A stretch of 47,673 nucleotides of DNA from Caldilineaceae bacterium (GCA_022821585.1 JAJEDI010000094.1:1-47673), one strand, 5' to 3'. Shown: positions 25,207 to 34,575, counted from the stretch's first letter. Numbers and translations: made by a program. Notes: generated from the letters alone by a model not told the origin.

Positions 25207-26478
25207 ATGACCACCTCCGAAAGTCTCTGGCGAAATAGGGCATTTACGAGACTCTGGATCGCACACGTCACCTCCGGCGCCGGCACCGCCATCACCAATG
25301 TCGCTCTACCGCTCGCCGCCGTCCTCGTTCTGGGCGCAACGCCCACGCAAATGGGCCTGCTTGCCGCCGCCGGCTCTCTCCCTAACCTCCTCTTCGGTCT
25401 CGTTGCCGGCGTCTGGGTAGACCGCGTCCGTCGCAAACCGTTTCTGATTTGGGCCGATATCGGCCGTTCCCTGCTCCTTGTCACCATACCCGTCGCTGCC
25501 TGGCTGGGCCAGCTCTCCTTCCTCCAGATCTGGCTTGTAACCTTTGCCGCCGGCACACTCACCGTTTTCTTCCAAATCGCCGCCATTTCAGTACTGCCAG
25601 CCCTCGTGGAAAAGAGGCAACTGGTTGAGGCCAACAGCAAACTTTCCACCAGCGACGCCGTCATCGCCATCGCCGGACCCGCCGCCGCCGGCGGCCTCGT
25701 CCAGCTCTTCAGCGCTCCCCGGGCAATTCTGGTCGACGCCTTCTCCTACCTGCTTTCCGCCCTCGCCCTCGGCGGCGTCGCCGAAGAGGAGCCGAAGCAT
25801 ACCGCACAGCCAGACCGTGAGGACGCACAAGAGCCCGTCAATAGGGTCCGGGCCGCCGTCGCATCGATTGGTCGCGAGGTGGGAGAGGGAGTATTTGAAC
25901 TCCTGCGAACGCCACTGCTGAGAGCACTGACGGTTACTTCCAGTCTGGGAATGCTGGCCGGCTCGATCTCAGCGGCAGTGCAAATGCTCTTTCTCGTCGA
26001 TCAGTTGGACTTCACGCCCTCAGTAATCGGCATTGTCGCAGCTTTCGGAGGCGCCGGCTCTCTGCTCGGCGCAATGCTTGCCGGGAAATCTTCCCGTCTA
26101 CTCCAGGCCGGAAAGACTCTCGTTGTGGGTAAACTCCTGTGGATCGCGGGCACCTTGCTGCTGGCGGGCGCCGACCTGATCGGCTACGAGGTGGCTGCCG
26201 CCGCCGCTTCGCGGGCGCTTGTCGGCCTCGGCAGCACCATCTACTTCGTCAATCAGATCAGTTTGCGCCAGGCGATTACTTCTGTTCGGCTGTTGGGGCG
26301 GGTGACCGCGGCTCGCCGCTTCGTCCTTTTCGGCGTGGCAACCGTCGGTGCCTTCATAGGGGGCGCGCTAGGGGAGGCATTCGGCCTGCGCGCAACTCTC
26401 TTGGTCGGGTCCGCGGCACTTACTTTGGAACTGGTTCTGCTTCTTTTCTCGACAGTCAGGAACGCCAGAATTGAGTAG
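25207..26478 (+). CDS. MFS transporter (DHA3/EntS-like exporter)
   Basis: 423 residues, twelve hydrophobic segments. SLWRNRAFTRLWIAHVTSGAGTAITNVALPLAAVL and LVAGVWVDRVRRKPFLI are characteristic of the DHA3 branch, which includes macrolide and siderophore exporters. An LVEANSKLSTSDAVIAIAGP segment, typical for this branch, lies in helix 4-5. It begins three bases after the zinc-ribbon kinase and has no separate ribosome-binding site of note, so the two are likely translated from one message. It converges with the next MFS gene. Confidence 0.88.
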   Translation: MTTSESLWRNRAFTRLWIAHVTSGAGTAITNVALPLAAVLVLGATPTQMGLLAAAGSLPNLLFGLVAGVWVDRVRRKPFLIWADIGRSLLLVTIPVAAWLGQLSFLQIWLVTFAAGTLTVFFQIAAISVLPALVEKRQLVEANSKLSTSDAVIAIAGPAAAGGLVQLFSAPRAILVDAFSYLLSALALGGVAEEEPKHTAQPDREDAQEPVNRVRAAVASIGREVGEGVFELLRTPLLRALTVTSSLGMLAGSISAAVQMLFLVDQLDFTPSVIGIVAAFGGAGSLLGAMLAGKSSRLLQAGKTLVVGKLLWIAGTLLLAGADLIGYEVAAAAASRALVGLGSTIYFVNQISLRQAITSVRLLGRVTAARRFVLFGVATVGAFIGGALGEAFGLRATLLVGSAALTLELVLLLFSTVRNARIE

Positions 26479-26486
26479 ACCCTCTG

Positions 26487-27764
26487 TCAACTTTTCACCT
26501 TTTGCGTTCTCGGAATTGGTGAAAAGTCTGCAATGCGGACGCGAACCAGTAGGGCTAACGAACCCGCCAGCAATACACCGGCAAACAGCCAGAACAGCCC
26601 GCCATAGCCCAAACCAACGACAAGCAGCCCGCCCAGAACCGGTCCCGCCACCTTGCCTCCGTTTTTGAGCGAACCAGCCAACCCCACACCTGTCCCTATC
26701 TTTCCCGCCGGCACCTGCTCCGCGATTAGGGCGACCGTTGCCGGAAAGATTAGAGCCTGGGCCGCGCCCATCGCCACCGCAACCGCCAGCAGGCCGGTAG
26801 TACCTGCCCCTGTCAGCAGAAGCGGGAGCGACAGTGCCAGACAGAACATGCCCAACGACACTGCTCGCAGATGGCCGATCCGGTCTCCCAGCCTGCCGCC
26901 CCAGGGTTTCAAAAGAATCAGCGCCCCTTCCTGTGCACTGAAGAACAGGCCAATCTCGACCGTGGTATACCCGACAGTAAGCGCGTAAATCGGCAAGAAG
27001 GCCTTGATTGCGTAGGTAATGACAAATACTGCCGCCTCCAACGCTCCTGAAAGCCAGACGGCGGGCGTTCCCAGCAGCGTTCCCCCCCTCTTCGCGAACG
27101 CTCGTATCACCTGAACTGGGGAAACCTTGCTTCCCAGCCTCCCTTCGTCAGGTTCGGCGAGTGACAAGGTCGTCTTGGAGTGGCCGGGCCCATCCCCGCC
27201 CAGCCACAGCACCGGAACAAACGCGGCCATGCTCAGCCCACCTATGAGCGTGAACACCGTGACCGGCTCCATCGTCAACAGCAGCCAGCCCGCAACTGCT
27301 GGCCCGACCAGGTAGCCGCCGCTGCGCGCCATGCCGAACCACCCGAGCTTTTCAGCCTTCCGCTTGCCACTGCGTTCAGCCACATACGCCACCGTCACTG
27401 GTCCGTAAATCGCCGTCGCCGTGCCGTGCAACAGGCGGATCCCAACCAGCTGGCCCGGTGTCTCAACCATCGAGTAAAGAAAAGGCACGCCTGCGAAGAT
27501 CAGCGTGCCGATCAGTAGCCACAGCCTCCTCCCCATCCGGTCAGAGAGCAGACCGAAGAGCGGCTTCGTCGCCATACCGGTTAACGTGGAGACGGAGACG
27601 ATAAGCCCCAACAGCGCGTCCGACGCGCCCAGTGACGCCGCGAAGATCGGCAGCAGCGGTGTCTTGCCCATCTGATAGGCGCTGCGAACGATGAAATCTG
27701 CGAAAGTGATCTTCAGGAGCGCAGGAGACCCCGCGCTCTTGATTGCTGCCGTTGGTACCCGCAT
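26487..27764 (-). CDS. MFS transporter
   Basis: 425 residues from the ATG at 27764, ten bases beyond the stop of the upstream propeller gene; the frame stays open for 25 more codons into that gene, which seems too long. Twelve hydrophobic segments are seen, with loop 2-3 as GLLSDRMGRRLWLL and the mirrored loop as GGRLGDRIGHLRAV. LLHGTATAIYGPVTVAYVAERSGKRKAEKLGWF and the final GKVAGPVLGG resemble multidrug and sugar exporters of the DHA1 type. The substrate is not predictable. It lies downstream of the propeller gene and may share its transcript. Confidence 0.85.
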   Translation of the reverse strand: MRVPTAAIKSAGSPALLKITFADFIVRSAYQMGKTPLLPIFAASLGASDALLGLIVSVSTLTGMATKPLFGLLSDRMGRRLWLLIGTLIFAGVPFLYSMVETPGQLVGIRLLHGTATAIYGPVTVAYVAERSGKRKAEKLGWFGMARSGGYLVGPAVAGWLLLTMEPVTVFTLIGGLSMAAFVPVLWLGGDGPGHSKTTLSLAEPDEGRLGSKVSPVQVIRAFAKRGGTLLGTPAVWLSGALEAAVFVITYAIKAFLPIYALTVGYTTVEIGLFFSAQEGALILLKPWGGRLGDRIGHLRAVSLGMFCLALSLPLLLTGAGTTGLLAVAVAMGAAQALIFPATVALIAEQVPAGKIGTGVGLAGSLKNGGKVAGPVLGGLLVVGLGYGGLFWLFAGVLLAGSLALLVRVRIADFSPIPRTQKVKS

Positions 27765-27774
27765 TTCTACGACG

Positions 27775-30700
27775 CTAAACCACAACAGGAGGTACATCTG
27801 CCGCCTGGACCGCGGCATTGAAGTCGGCTCCACTCTCACCCAGGATCGACTCTAGTTTGTCAAACTGCTCATCAACCTGAGCGCTCAGTTCACCAAAGAC
27901 TTCATAGGTCTGCTTCGTAGGGGCATCGTCTGCCGCCGAGATTACACTGATGAGATTGTGCAGCTTGGCGTTGAGCATCGTCTGCAAGCGCAGCCGGTCA
28001 AACGCCACCTTGGCTTCAGGCTGGACCAGCTGAGCTTCCACCTCTCCCAACTGTTCTCCAATCTGCTCTGCCCTTTCCTTGACCGCCGACTTGGTCTGCT
28101 CGTCAGCCTCGCTCTCCGAAACCATCTCGGCCATCGCCGAAACACGATCACGCGCCCGGCGCAGTCGCTTTACCGCCTGATGTGTCTCGGTTAGCTTTCC
28201 GTTCACCTCTTGCCAGAGGTCGAACTGGGCCTGCATCGACTCGGGGCTGCTGCCCACTTTGGGATCAATGTAGATTTCAAACGACTCGGTCTGGCTCTCG
28301 CCGTCCACGGTCAGGCGCACCTGGTAAGTCCCTGGTGGCGTCATCGCCCCCGTGACACTCTTCTCCGTGAACGGGTCGCCCGGCAGCTGTTCGGCGTCGG
28401 CATAGCGCATATTCCACACAAATCGGTTAAGCCCTGCGTTGGTGGGAATGTACTGAACGGAGGGGACTTCCTCCTTCTCCTTTTCCATCTCGTCTTTCGC
28501 CGGTTTAGGGCCGTATGTCCGGATTTCATTGCCGGCCGCATCCAGAAATGTCAGGCTGATATCCTCCATGTCGCTTGGGAGTGTGTAGTAGACGATCGCG
28601 CCATGGGGAGGATTCTCGCCCCCGTCGAGGACGCGGCGCGTACTGCCGCCGGTGTCGTCCTCTTCGTCCCGGAAAGTGATCAGCTGCCCAAAGGCAAGCG
28701 CATAGTTGCGCGCATCACCTCGCGACCCGCTGACCGTCCACGGCAGCCAGCGCCGCAGCGTTTCCCGCGGCGGGAACAGCCGCGCCGCACCTTGGTCGGA
28801 GCCCTCCAGGGAGCTGACCTGTCGCAGTGGTGTGAGATCATCCAGGATCCAGAAGGAACGGCCATGCGTTGCCACCACCAGGTCCCCGTCCTTTACGAGC
28901 AAATCGTAGACCGGCGCCACCGGCAGATTGCCCGGAATCCTCTGCCACGACCCGCCGTCATCGAACGAGACGAAAACGCCCGATTCGGTGCCCACGTACA
29001 GCAGCCCGTCCCGCTCCGGGTCCGCCCGCAACATGCGCGTGATCTCATTCTGCGGGAAGCCGCCGTCGAGCCGCTGCCAGCTCTGCCCTAGGTCGGTCGT
29101 CTTGAACAGATACGGGCTGTAGTCATCCAGCTTGTAGCGCGTCGCCGCCATATAGACCGTTGAAGGGTCGTTCGCGCTCGGTTCGATGACCGTCACTAGA
29201 CTCCACTCGGGCAGGTCCGGCGGCGTCACGTTGCGCCAGTTGGCCCCGCCGTCCTCACTGATATGAACCAAACCGTCATCGCTGCCCGCCCAGAATAGCC
29301 CCTTCTGATGGGCCGACTCGATAAACGTTGAAATCGTGCAGTAATGCTCCGCCCCGCTCGTATCTAGGGTGAGCGGACCACCGGACGCCTCCAACTTGCT
29401 CTCGTCGTTGCGCGTTAGGTCCGGGCTGAGAATCTCCCAGGAGCTTCCCTCGTCCGTCGTCCGAAACACGTGGTTCCCGCACGTATACAGCACATTGGTG
29501 TCGTGAGGACTGAAAAGGATAGGGAAAGTCCACGGGAAGCGGTACTTCATCTCTTTGGGACCAAACCCGCTGAACGGCTCCGGCCACACCGTTACCAGGC
29601 GAATCTGCTTCGTGCGGTGGTCGTACCGTTGCAACGCGCCTCCGCCGCCGGGCGACGAGCCGACCGCACCCACGTAAACGATGTTGGAATCGTCCGGCTT
29701 CACAGCGATGTACCCGCTCTCCCCAGTGCCCGCCGGGTAGCAGTCACCCCAGGGAATCGCCCCCTTCTCCGTCGCACTCGGCACGGCAATGCTGGAATTG
29801 TCCTGCTGCGTACCGTAAACATGATAGGGCTGCTGGTTGTCTACGTCCAGATGGTAGTACTGTCCTGTAAGCTGATTGTAAATCGTGCTCCACGTCTCGC
29901 CGCCGTTGAAGCTGACACAGGCCCCGCCGTCGTTGCCGTTGATCATCCGTTGCGGGTCGGCCGGGTCGATCCACAGGTCATGGTTATCCCCGTGCGGCGT
30001 CGTGATCTCGCTCCACTCCTTGCCACCGTCAATGCTCTTCCACATCTTCAGGTTGTTGACGTAGACGGTGTCGGGGTCCTGCGGGTCGGCAAAAATGTGC
30101 AGGTAGTACCACGGCCGGTTCAACAGGTCCTGGTTGTTCGTCAGATGCTCCCAGGTTCCGCCGCGATCATCCGAACGGTACACCCCCGACTTCTCGCCTT
30201 CCGCTTCGACAATAGCCCAGACGCGGCTGGGCTTGGCAGGTGAAACCGAGATGCCAATCTTCCCCAATATTCCTTCTTGCGGCAGCCCGGGATTGCGGCT
30301 GATATCGGTCCAGCTGTCACCGCCGTCGGTCGACTTCCACAGCCCGCTGTCCGGCCCGCCGCTGACCAGCTCCCAGAAGTGACGATGAACCTGCCAGATC
30401 GAAGCGTAGACGATTCGCGGATTGGTGACGTCCAGCGTCAGGTCCACACCGCCCGCCCGCTCGCTCACGTGGAGGACCCGCTCCCAGGTCTCGCCCCCGT
30501 CGGTGGAGCGGTAGACGCCGCGCTCTTCATTTGGCCCGAACGCATGGCCCAGCGCAGCCACATAGACGATATCCGGGTCCTGCGGGTGAATCCGAATCTC
30601 GCCGATATGATGGCTGTCGCGCAGCCCTACACTCTTCCACGTCTCCCCGCCGTCGGTGGACTTGTATACGCCGTCCCCCCAGCTCACGTCCAGCCGGATC

Positions 30701-30969
30701 GTCGACTCGCCGGTCCCCGCGTAAATGACATTCGGGTCCGCTTCAGATACGGCAATTGCCCCGACCGAGGAAACGTCGAACTGCCCGTCCGTAATGTTCT
30801 CCCAGTATGTTCCGCCGTCCACCGTCTTCCACACCCCGCCCGCAACCGCGCCGAAATAAAAGACGTTGCTCTGAGTCGGGTGTCCTGCAACCGCGACAAC
30901 GCGCCCGCCGCGCGGCGGACCGATGCAACGAAACTCTAGGGCATCCCAGGCCGAAGGTTCAGTTTTCAT
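27775..30969 (-). CDS. large Asp-box (BNR/sortilin-type) beta-propeller protein
   Basis: 1064 residues, start backed by GAGAAGAGAAAG. About eleven Asp-box motifs (S/T-x-D-x-G-x-x-W) are spread over residues 45-710, for example KSTDGGETW, RSTDGGETW, KSTDGGDSW, SEDGGANW and SFDDGGSW, predicting two beta-propellers as in sortilin/VPS10-like proteins. A beta domain follows (ISLTFLDAAGNEIRTYGP, GTYQVRLTVDGESQTESFEI). Residues about 910-1064 are a charged helical, possibly coiled-coil region. Relatives are usually annotated as secreted glycosyl hydrolases, but here no signal peptide is seen: the protein opens MKTEPSAWDALEFRCIGPPR. No catalytic residues can be assigned. Confidence 0.82.
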   Translation of the reverse strand: MKTEPSAWDALEFRCIGPPRGGRVVAVAGHPTQSNVFYFGAVAGGVWKTVDGGTYWENITDGQFDVSSVGAIAVSEADPNVIYAGTGESTIRLDVSWGDGVYKSTDGGETWKSVGLRDSHHIGEIRIHPQDPDIVYVAALGHAFGPNEERGVYRSTDGGETWERVLHVSERAGGVDLTLDVTNPRIVYASIWQVHRHFWELVSGGPDSGLWKSTDGGDSWTDISRNPGLPQEGILGKIGISVSPAKPSRVWAIVEAEGEKSGVYRSDDRGGTWEHLTNNQDLLNRPWYYLHIFADPQDPDTVYVNNLKMWKSIDGGKEWSEITTPHGDNHDLWIDPADPQRMINGNDGGACVSFNGGETWSTIYNQLTGQYYHLDVDNQQPYHVYGTQQDNSSIAVPSATEKGAIPWGDCYPAGTGESGYIAVKPDDSNIVYVGAVGSSPGGGGALQRYDHRTKQIRLVTVWPEPFSGFGPKEMKYRFPWTFPILFSPHDTNVLYTCGNHVFRTTDEGSSWEILSPDLTRNDESKLEASGGPLTLDTSGAEHYCTISTFIESAHQKGLFWAGSDDGLVHISEDGGANWRNVTPPDLPEWSLVTVIEPSANDPSTVYMAATRYKLDDYSPYLFKTTDLGQSWQRLDGGFPQNEITRMLRADPERDGLLYVGTESGVFVSFDDGGSWQRIPGNLPVAPVYDLLVKDGDLVVATHGRSFWILDDLTPLRQVSSLEGSDQGAARLFPPRETLRRWLPWTVSGSRGDARNYALAFGQLITFRDEEDDTGGSTRRVLDGGENPPHGAIVYYTLPSDMEDISLTFLDAAGNEIRTYGPKPAKDEMEKEKEEVPSVQYIPTNAGLNRFVWNMRYADAEQLPGDPFTEKSVTGAMTPPGTYQVRLTVDGESQTESFEIYIDPKVGSSPESMQAQFDLWQEVNGKLTETHQAVKRLRRARDRVSAMAEMVSESEADEQTKSAVKERAEQIGEQLGEVEAQLVQPEAKVAFDRLRLQTMLNAKLHNLISVISAADDAPTKQTYEVFGELSAQVDEQFDKLESILGESGADFNAAVQAADVPPVVV

Positions 30970-31882
30970 CTTTCTCTTCTCTCTCTTTGAAATTGAAGGC
31001 TATGTCGACTTCGTACTGATATCTGCAAGAGTAGGGTTCTGGACAGGGAAATGAGTAGGTGCCGGGTCAAGGCCGGGCCATCCCCTCACCGAGTGGCTGG
31101 CGCTTACGCACAATCAGTTGCGCGCATTCGGCCCCGTCCTACGGGGAAGTGAACGCCCGGACCCTACATCAAGAGTAGGTCCGGAGCCCACGTGTTCTGG
31201 TACTTCTTCCAAGAGTTCACAATTGGGAAACGGGCCAAAAAGCAAAGCGCGCATATCCTAACCGATTCCGACGCCTTGGTCAAGACCAATTGGCACAATG
31301 GGTTCAGTTCAAGATGAGTGCGAACCTTCCTGCAACTCTGGCAGCAACGAAACCAAAGCCATTTCCCTCTCTATTCTTTAACCGATGTAGCGGCCGTCTC
31401 TGACCACTGCCCACTACCCACTGACCACTGCAGTTCTGGGCGGTGGGGCATTCGGCCCTCCCTTGTGCGGGGGCTCCGCCCCCGCAACGCCCCCGGCCCA
31501 ACAACATGCCTCGCCGACCTGGTGTCGATACTCGTAACGGGTGCCCAGTCGAAAGAATTTCCCCAAACCACGTCCCGCCACCTCCATCAAATCCCCGAAG
31601 GTGCCGACCTTGTGCCTTCGCCGGCTCCCCAATTCAACTCACCTCCAGGTAAGGCCAGGCTTGGCGGCCGCCCTCCATCTCTCCACAAGCAGGCAGACAA
31701 TTTCAGACACCGCCGGCACGATTCCAACGCCAGACTTCCTCCACCCCAAATTTAGGATGCACCCGCCGAGTCGCGCTACTTGCAATCAAAGTCCGACTAA
31801 CGCGACAATAGGTTCGGCACGTTCCAAAGAACACCAACCGCCTTGACTACTACAGCTCACCCATCAGTCGAAGGAAAATACC
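30970..31882. other. long divergent intergenic region with repeat copy B
   Basis: No gene is supported. It contains repeat copy B (31388-31764) and an imperfect hairpin at 31157-31184 (CCGGACCCTAC and GTAGGTCCGG around a 7-base loop) with no T tract after it. Confidence 0.65.
31388..31764 (+). repeat. dispersed non-coding repeat, copy B
   Basis: The most complete copy. It shows the heptamer array (TGACCACTGCCCACTACCC, then ACTGACC), CTGCAGTTCTGGGCGG, a first hairpin GGGC-ATTCG-GCCC at 31446-31458, and the perfect 8-bp hairpin GCGGGGGC-TCC-GCCCCCGC at 31467-31485. The body continues with AACAACATGCCTCG and GACCTGGTGTCG, then a distal block (CCCTCCATCTCTCCA, TTTCAGACACCGCC) ending in TTTAGGATGCACCC. 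It lies between the divergent propeller and esterase genes. Confidence 0.82.
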
Positions 31883-32848
31883 ATGCCTCTACTCTTTGAC
31901 ATGTCTCTGGACCAGCTCCCGTCCTACCAGGGCACCAACCCGCGCCCCTCCGACTTTGACGAATATTGGGGCGCCGGTCTCGCCGAACTCGCCGCAACCG
32001 ACCCCGATGTGGAACTGGTCCCGGCCGACTTTCAGGCCCCCTACGCAGAATGTTCTCACCTTTACTTCACGGGCACGCGCGGCGCTCGCGTCCATGCCAA
32101 GCTGCTGCGCCCCCGCGACGCCCAGGAGCCCCACCCGGCTGTGCTTATGTTCCACGGCTATAGCGGCAACGCCGGCGACTGGCAGAGCAAGCTGGGCTTT
32201 GTCGCCGCCGGATTCACCGTCGCCGCCATGGACTGCCGCGGTCAGGGCGGCGGAAAGTCAATCGATGTCGGCGGCGTTCCGGGCTGGACGCTGCGCGGGC
32301 ACATCGTACGCGGCCTTGCCGGCGAACCCGAAGATCTCCTCTACCGCCACACCTTCCTCGATACCGCGCGACTGGCCCAGATCGTGATGGACATGGATGA
32401 CGTCGACGCCGACCGCGTCGGCGCAACCGGCGGCAGCCAGGGAGGAGGCCTTACACTGGCATGCGTCTCACTGGAGCCGCGCGTCAAACGCGCCGCCCCC
32501 ATATTCCCCTTCCTCTGCGACTACAAACGCGTCTGGGACCTCGATATGGACCAGAACGCCTACGCCGAGCTGCGCGAGTGGTTCCGCAACTTCGACCCGC
32601 GCCACGAACGCGAAGAGGAAGTCTTTACACGCTTGGGCTATATCGATGTACAGCACCTCGCCCCCCGCATCCAGGCCGAAGTGCTGATGGGCGTCGGTCT
32701 CATGGACCAGGTCTGCCCGCCTTCCACGCAGTATGCCGCCTTCAATAAAGTCAGCTCACCCAAGCGGACCGTCATCTACCCCGACTTCGGCCACGAAAAA
32801 CTGCCCGACTTCGACGATATGATCTTCCAGTGGATGCTGGAACTGTAG
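31883..32848 (+). CDS. acetyl xylan esterase / cephalosporin-C deacetylase family esterase
   Basis: 321 residues, with GAAGGAAA before the ATG. The AXE1 fold is clear: an N-terminal PLLFDMSLDQLPSYQGTNPRPSDFDEYW, the oxyanion-side HGYSGN, the nucleophile elbow GGSQGG (Ser near residue 184), the Asp loop in GLMDQVCPPSTQYAAFN and the catalytic His in DFGHE. The family removes acetyl groups from xylan side chains, oligosaccharides or cephalosporins. No signal peptide is seen, so it should act on imported oligosaccharides. It faces away from mannonate dehydratase across a short gap and belongs to the proposed carbohydrate region. Confidence 0.9.
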   Translation: MPLLFDMSLDQLPSYQGTNPRPSDFDEYWGAGLAELAATDPDVELVPADFQAPYAECSHLYFTGTRGARVHAKLLRPRDAQEPHPAVLMFHGYSGNAGDWQSKLGFVAAGFTVAAMDCRGQGGGKSIDVGGVPGWTLRGHIVRGLAGEPEDLLYRHTFLDTARLAQIVMDMDDVDADRVGATGGSQGGGLTLACVSLEPRVKRAAPIFPFLCDYKRVWDLDMDQNAYAELREWFRNFDPRHEREEEVFTRLGYIDVQHLAPRIQAEVLMGVGLMDQVCPPSTQYAAFNKVSSPKRTVIYPDFGHEKLPDFDDMIFQWMLEL

Positions 32849-32860
32849 AAGAAGCGAAGT

Positions 32861-33838
32861 CTACGCGTACACAGCCTGCCGCAGGCCGCGTATGTAACCG
32901 ATCGCGTACAGCCTCCCGATCGAGGAGTATCCGGCGTCCTCATTGCTGTCGCCCTCCATCGTCGGCACATGGTCGGGCCGCAGAACACCGCTGAAGCCAA
33001 TTTCGCGATAGGCTTCCATGCAGGCGAGCATATCTGTCTTCCCGTTGTCGTGAAAGGTCTCGTTGAACTTCTCCGGTACACCCTTCACGTCGCGGAAGTG
33101 GACGAAATTGATTCTGTCCTGTGCGCCGAATTGTCGGATAACTTCAGGCAGGTCGTCGGTCATCAGTGTGAAATTTCCCTGGCACAGACAGATTCCATTG
33201 GCCGGGCTCGGCACCAGATCGATCAAACGCTGGAAATTCTCGACACTGCGCATGATTCGGCCCAGGCCTCGGATCGGTGACAGAGGGGGATCGTCGGGGT
33301 GCATGGCCATCTTCACACCCGCCTCCTCTGCCACCGGCACCACCGCCTCCAGAAAGTACTTTAGATTGTCCCACAACTGCTCTTCGCTGACCTCGCCGTA
33401 TGGTGTCAGCGGCGCCTCTCGCATCACATCGTAGTCAAATCCTGACACCAGCGCACCGCCCCGTTCCGGAATGGTGATCGCCGTACGCATCCAGCCAAAA
33501 ATGGGCATCCACTCGCTGCACCAGACCGGAATGCCAAGTCGGCCCATGTTGCGCAGCAGCTCGCAAACCGTCTCAATCTCCTCGTCGCGCCCGGGCAATC
33601 CCAGCTTCGCCTTGTCCAGCGGCGGACGGCTCTCCAGCACCTCCAACCGAAAACCGGCGTTCTCGTAGGCGCTCTTCACCCGCGCCAGGCTCATAAACCC
33701 CCATGGCCTCATGTCCGGGTCCGGGTGATCAATCGTGGACATATCCATCGCCCCCACCGCATAGTTGACGCCGCACTGTTTGACGAGCGTCCACAGTGGC
33801 GATGGCTCCGGTGGCAGCATCTCAGCAATTCGAATCAT
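32861..33838 (-). CDS. uxuA: mannonate dehydratase
   Basis: 325 residues with AAAGGAAC before the ATG on the minus strand. The TIM-barrel metal site and signatures are all visible: MAMHPDDPPLSP, GICLCQGNF, INFVHFRDVKG, FHDNGKTDM, LRPDHVPTM and GYIRGLRQ. UxuA turns D-mannonate into 2-keto-3-deoxygluconate, a step of glucuronate breakdown. It is shorter than the 390-residue E. coli enzyme, as in the compact bacterial branch. Convergent with the esterase gene; divergent from msrA across repeat copy C. Confidence 0.93.
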   Translation of the reverse strand: MIRIAEMLPPEPSPLWTLVKQCGVNYAVGAMDMSTIDHPDPDMRPWGFMSLARVKSAYENAGFRLEVLESRPPLDKAKLGLPGRDEEIETVCELLRNMGRLGIPVWCSEWMPIFGWMRTAITIPERGGALVSGFDYDVMREAPLTPYGEVSEEQLWDNLKYFLEAVVPVAEEAGVKMAMHPDDPPLSPIRGLGRIMRSVENFQRLIDLVPSPANGICLCQGNFTLMTDDLPEVIRQFGAQDRINFVHFRDVKGVPEKFNETFHDNGKTDMLACMEAYREIGFSGVLRPDHVPTMEGDSNEDAGYSSIGRLYAIGYIRGLRQAVYA

Positions 33839-33999
33839 TGTCTAGTTCCTTTGGCTTTCTGAACCCAGGCGGCGTTCAAGTTCGCCCGGCATAACCGCCG
33901 GCCATTGCCCGCCCGTCCCAGAAACATATCACAAAATCCTCTTTCAGCAAGTCGACAAGGGCACCCCATCCCGCCAATGTCCCGTCCCTTTCCGGAGCC

Positions 34000-34018
34000 C
34001 CTGTGATGTGAGCACAGG
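34000..34018. promoter_or_regulatory. possible operator upstream of uxuA
   Basis: CCTGTG and CACAGG form a perfect 6-bp inverted repeat around ATGTGAG, about 160 bases upstream of uxuA. The core TGTGA-N5-GCACA is similar to a CRP-like half-site pair but has the wrong spacing. Weak call. Confidence 0.25.
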
Positions 34019-34061
34019 ACTCTCTTTCTCTCCTCACTACCCTACAAACCCGCACTCATTC

Positions 34062-34325
34062 TACCGCCGCAGTCACTGACCACTGACTACTAACTACCGA
34101 CCACTGCAGTTGGGCGGTCGGGCCTATTCGGCCCTCCCTTGTGCGGGGGCTCCGCCCCGGCAACGCCCCCGGCCAACAACATGCCTCACCGACCTGGTGC
34201 CGGCATTCGTAACAGGTTCCCAACCGAAAGAATTCCGCCAACCCACGTCCCGCCAGTCCCATCAAGTCCCCGTAAGTGCCGGCCTTGTGCCTGCCCTTCC
34301 CCGCCCCCAAATTGGACTGCACCCC
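34062..34325 (+). repeat. dispersed non-coding repeat, copy C (internally deleted)
   Basis: It shows the heptamer array (CACTGACCACTGACTACTAA), CTGCAGTTGGGCGG, a first hairpin GGGCC-TATTC-GGCCC at 34120-34134 and the second hairpin at 34143-34161 with one mismatch. The body matches A and B through GCCGGCCTTGTGCCTGCC, then jumps to CCCAAATTGGACTGCACCCC, the distal end of A and B. About 100 bases of the distal block are missing. It lies between divergent uxuA and msrA. Confidence 0.8.
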
Positions 34326-34575
34326 GGTCAGATGGTAGGCCGCCGATTCCAGCCCGGCCCGGTTGGACTCGGTCTCCTTCTGCGGTAAGATACACGCAAC
34401 TGCCACTCCGGTTACCAGGAACGTGAACACCGCTAAGCCATCCGCATGCGGCCAATATTCCCCGCCTGCGACTTCCTTCGACACAAAAAGGAACGAGTCT
34501 CCGGTACGCGCAGGCAAGAGTCGTGTTCCGGCGAATGTGCACACCGCAGAAAAGTAGAGTTTGGGAGAAGATGCA

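Larger units (their letters stand above)
33839..34575. other. long divergent intergenic region with repeat copy C
   Basis: No gene is supported. It holds a palindrome at 34000-34018 (CCTGTG-ATGTGAG-CACAGG), which could be an operator for uxuA, and repeat copy C (34062-34325). The stretch from 34326 to the msrA ribosome-binding site shows nothing recognisable. Confidence 0.65.

Noticed and set aside
26490..26527. Inverted repeat ACTTTTCACC / GGTGAAAAGT as a terminator between convergent MFS genes
   Set aside because: The 18-base loop is long, the stem is AT-rich, and the whole repeat lies inside the last codons of the minus-strand gene.
31304..31755. Open frames in both directions over repeat copy B
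   Set aside because: Their products are low-complexity translations of the heptamer array and hairpins and differ in frame from those of the other copies.
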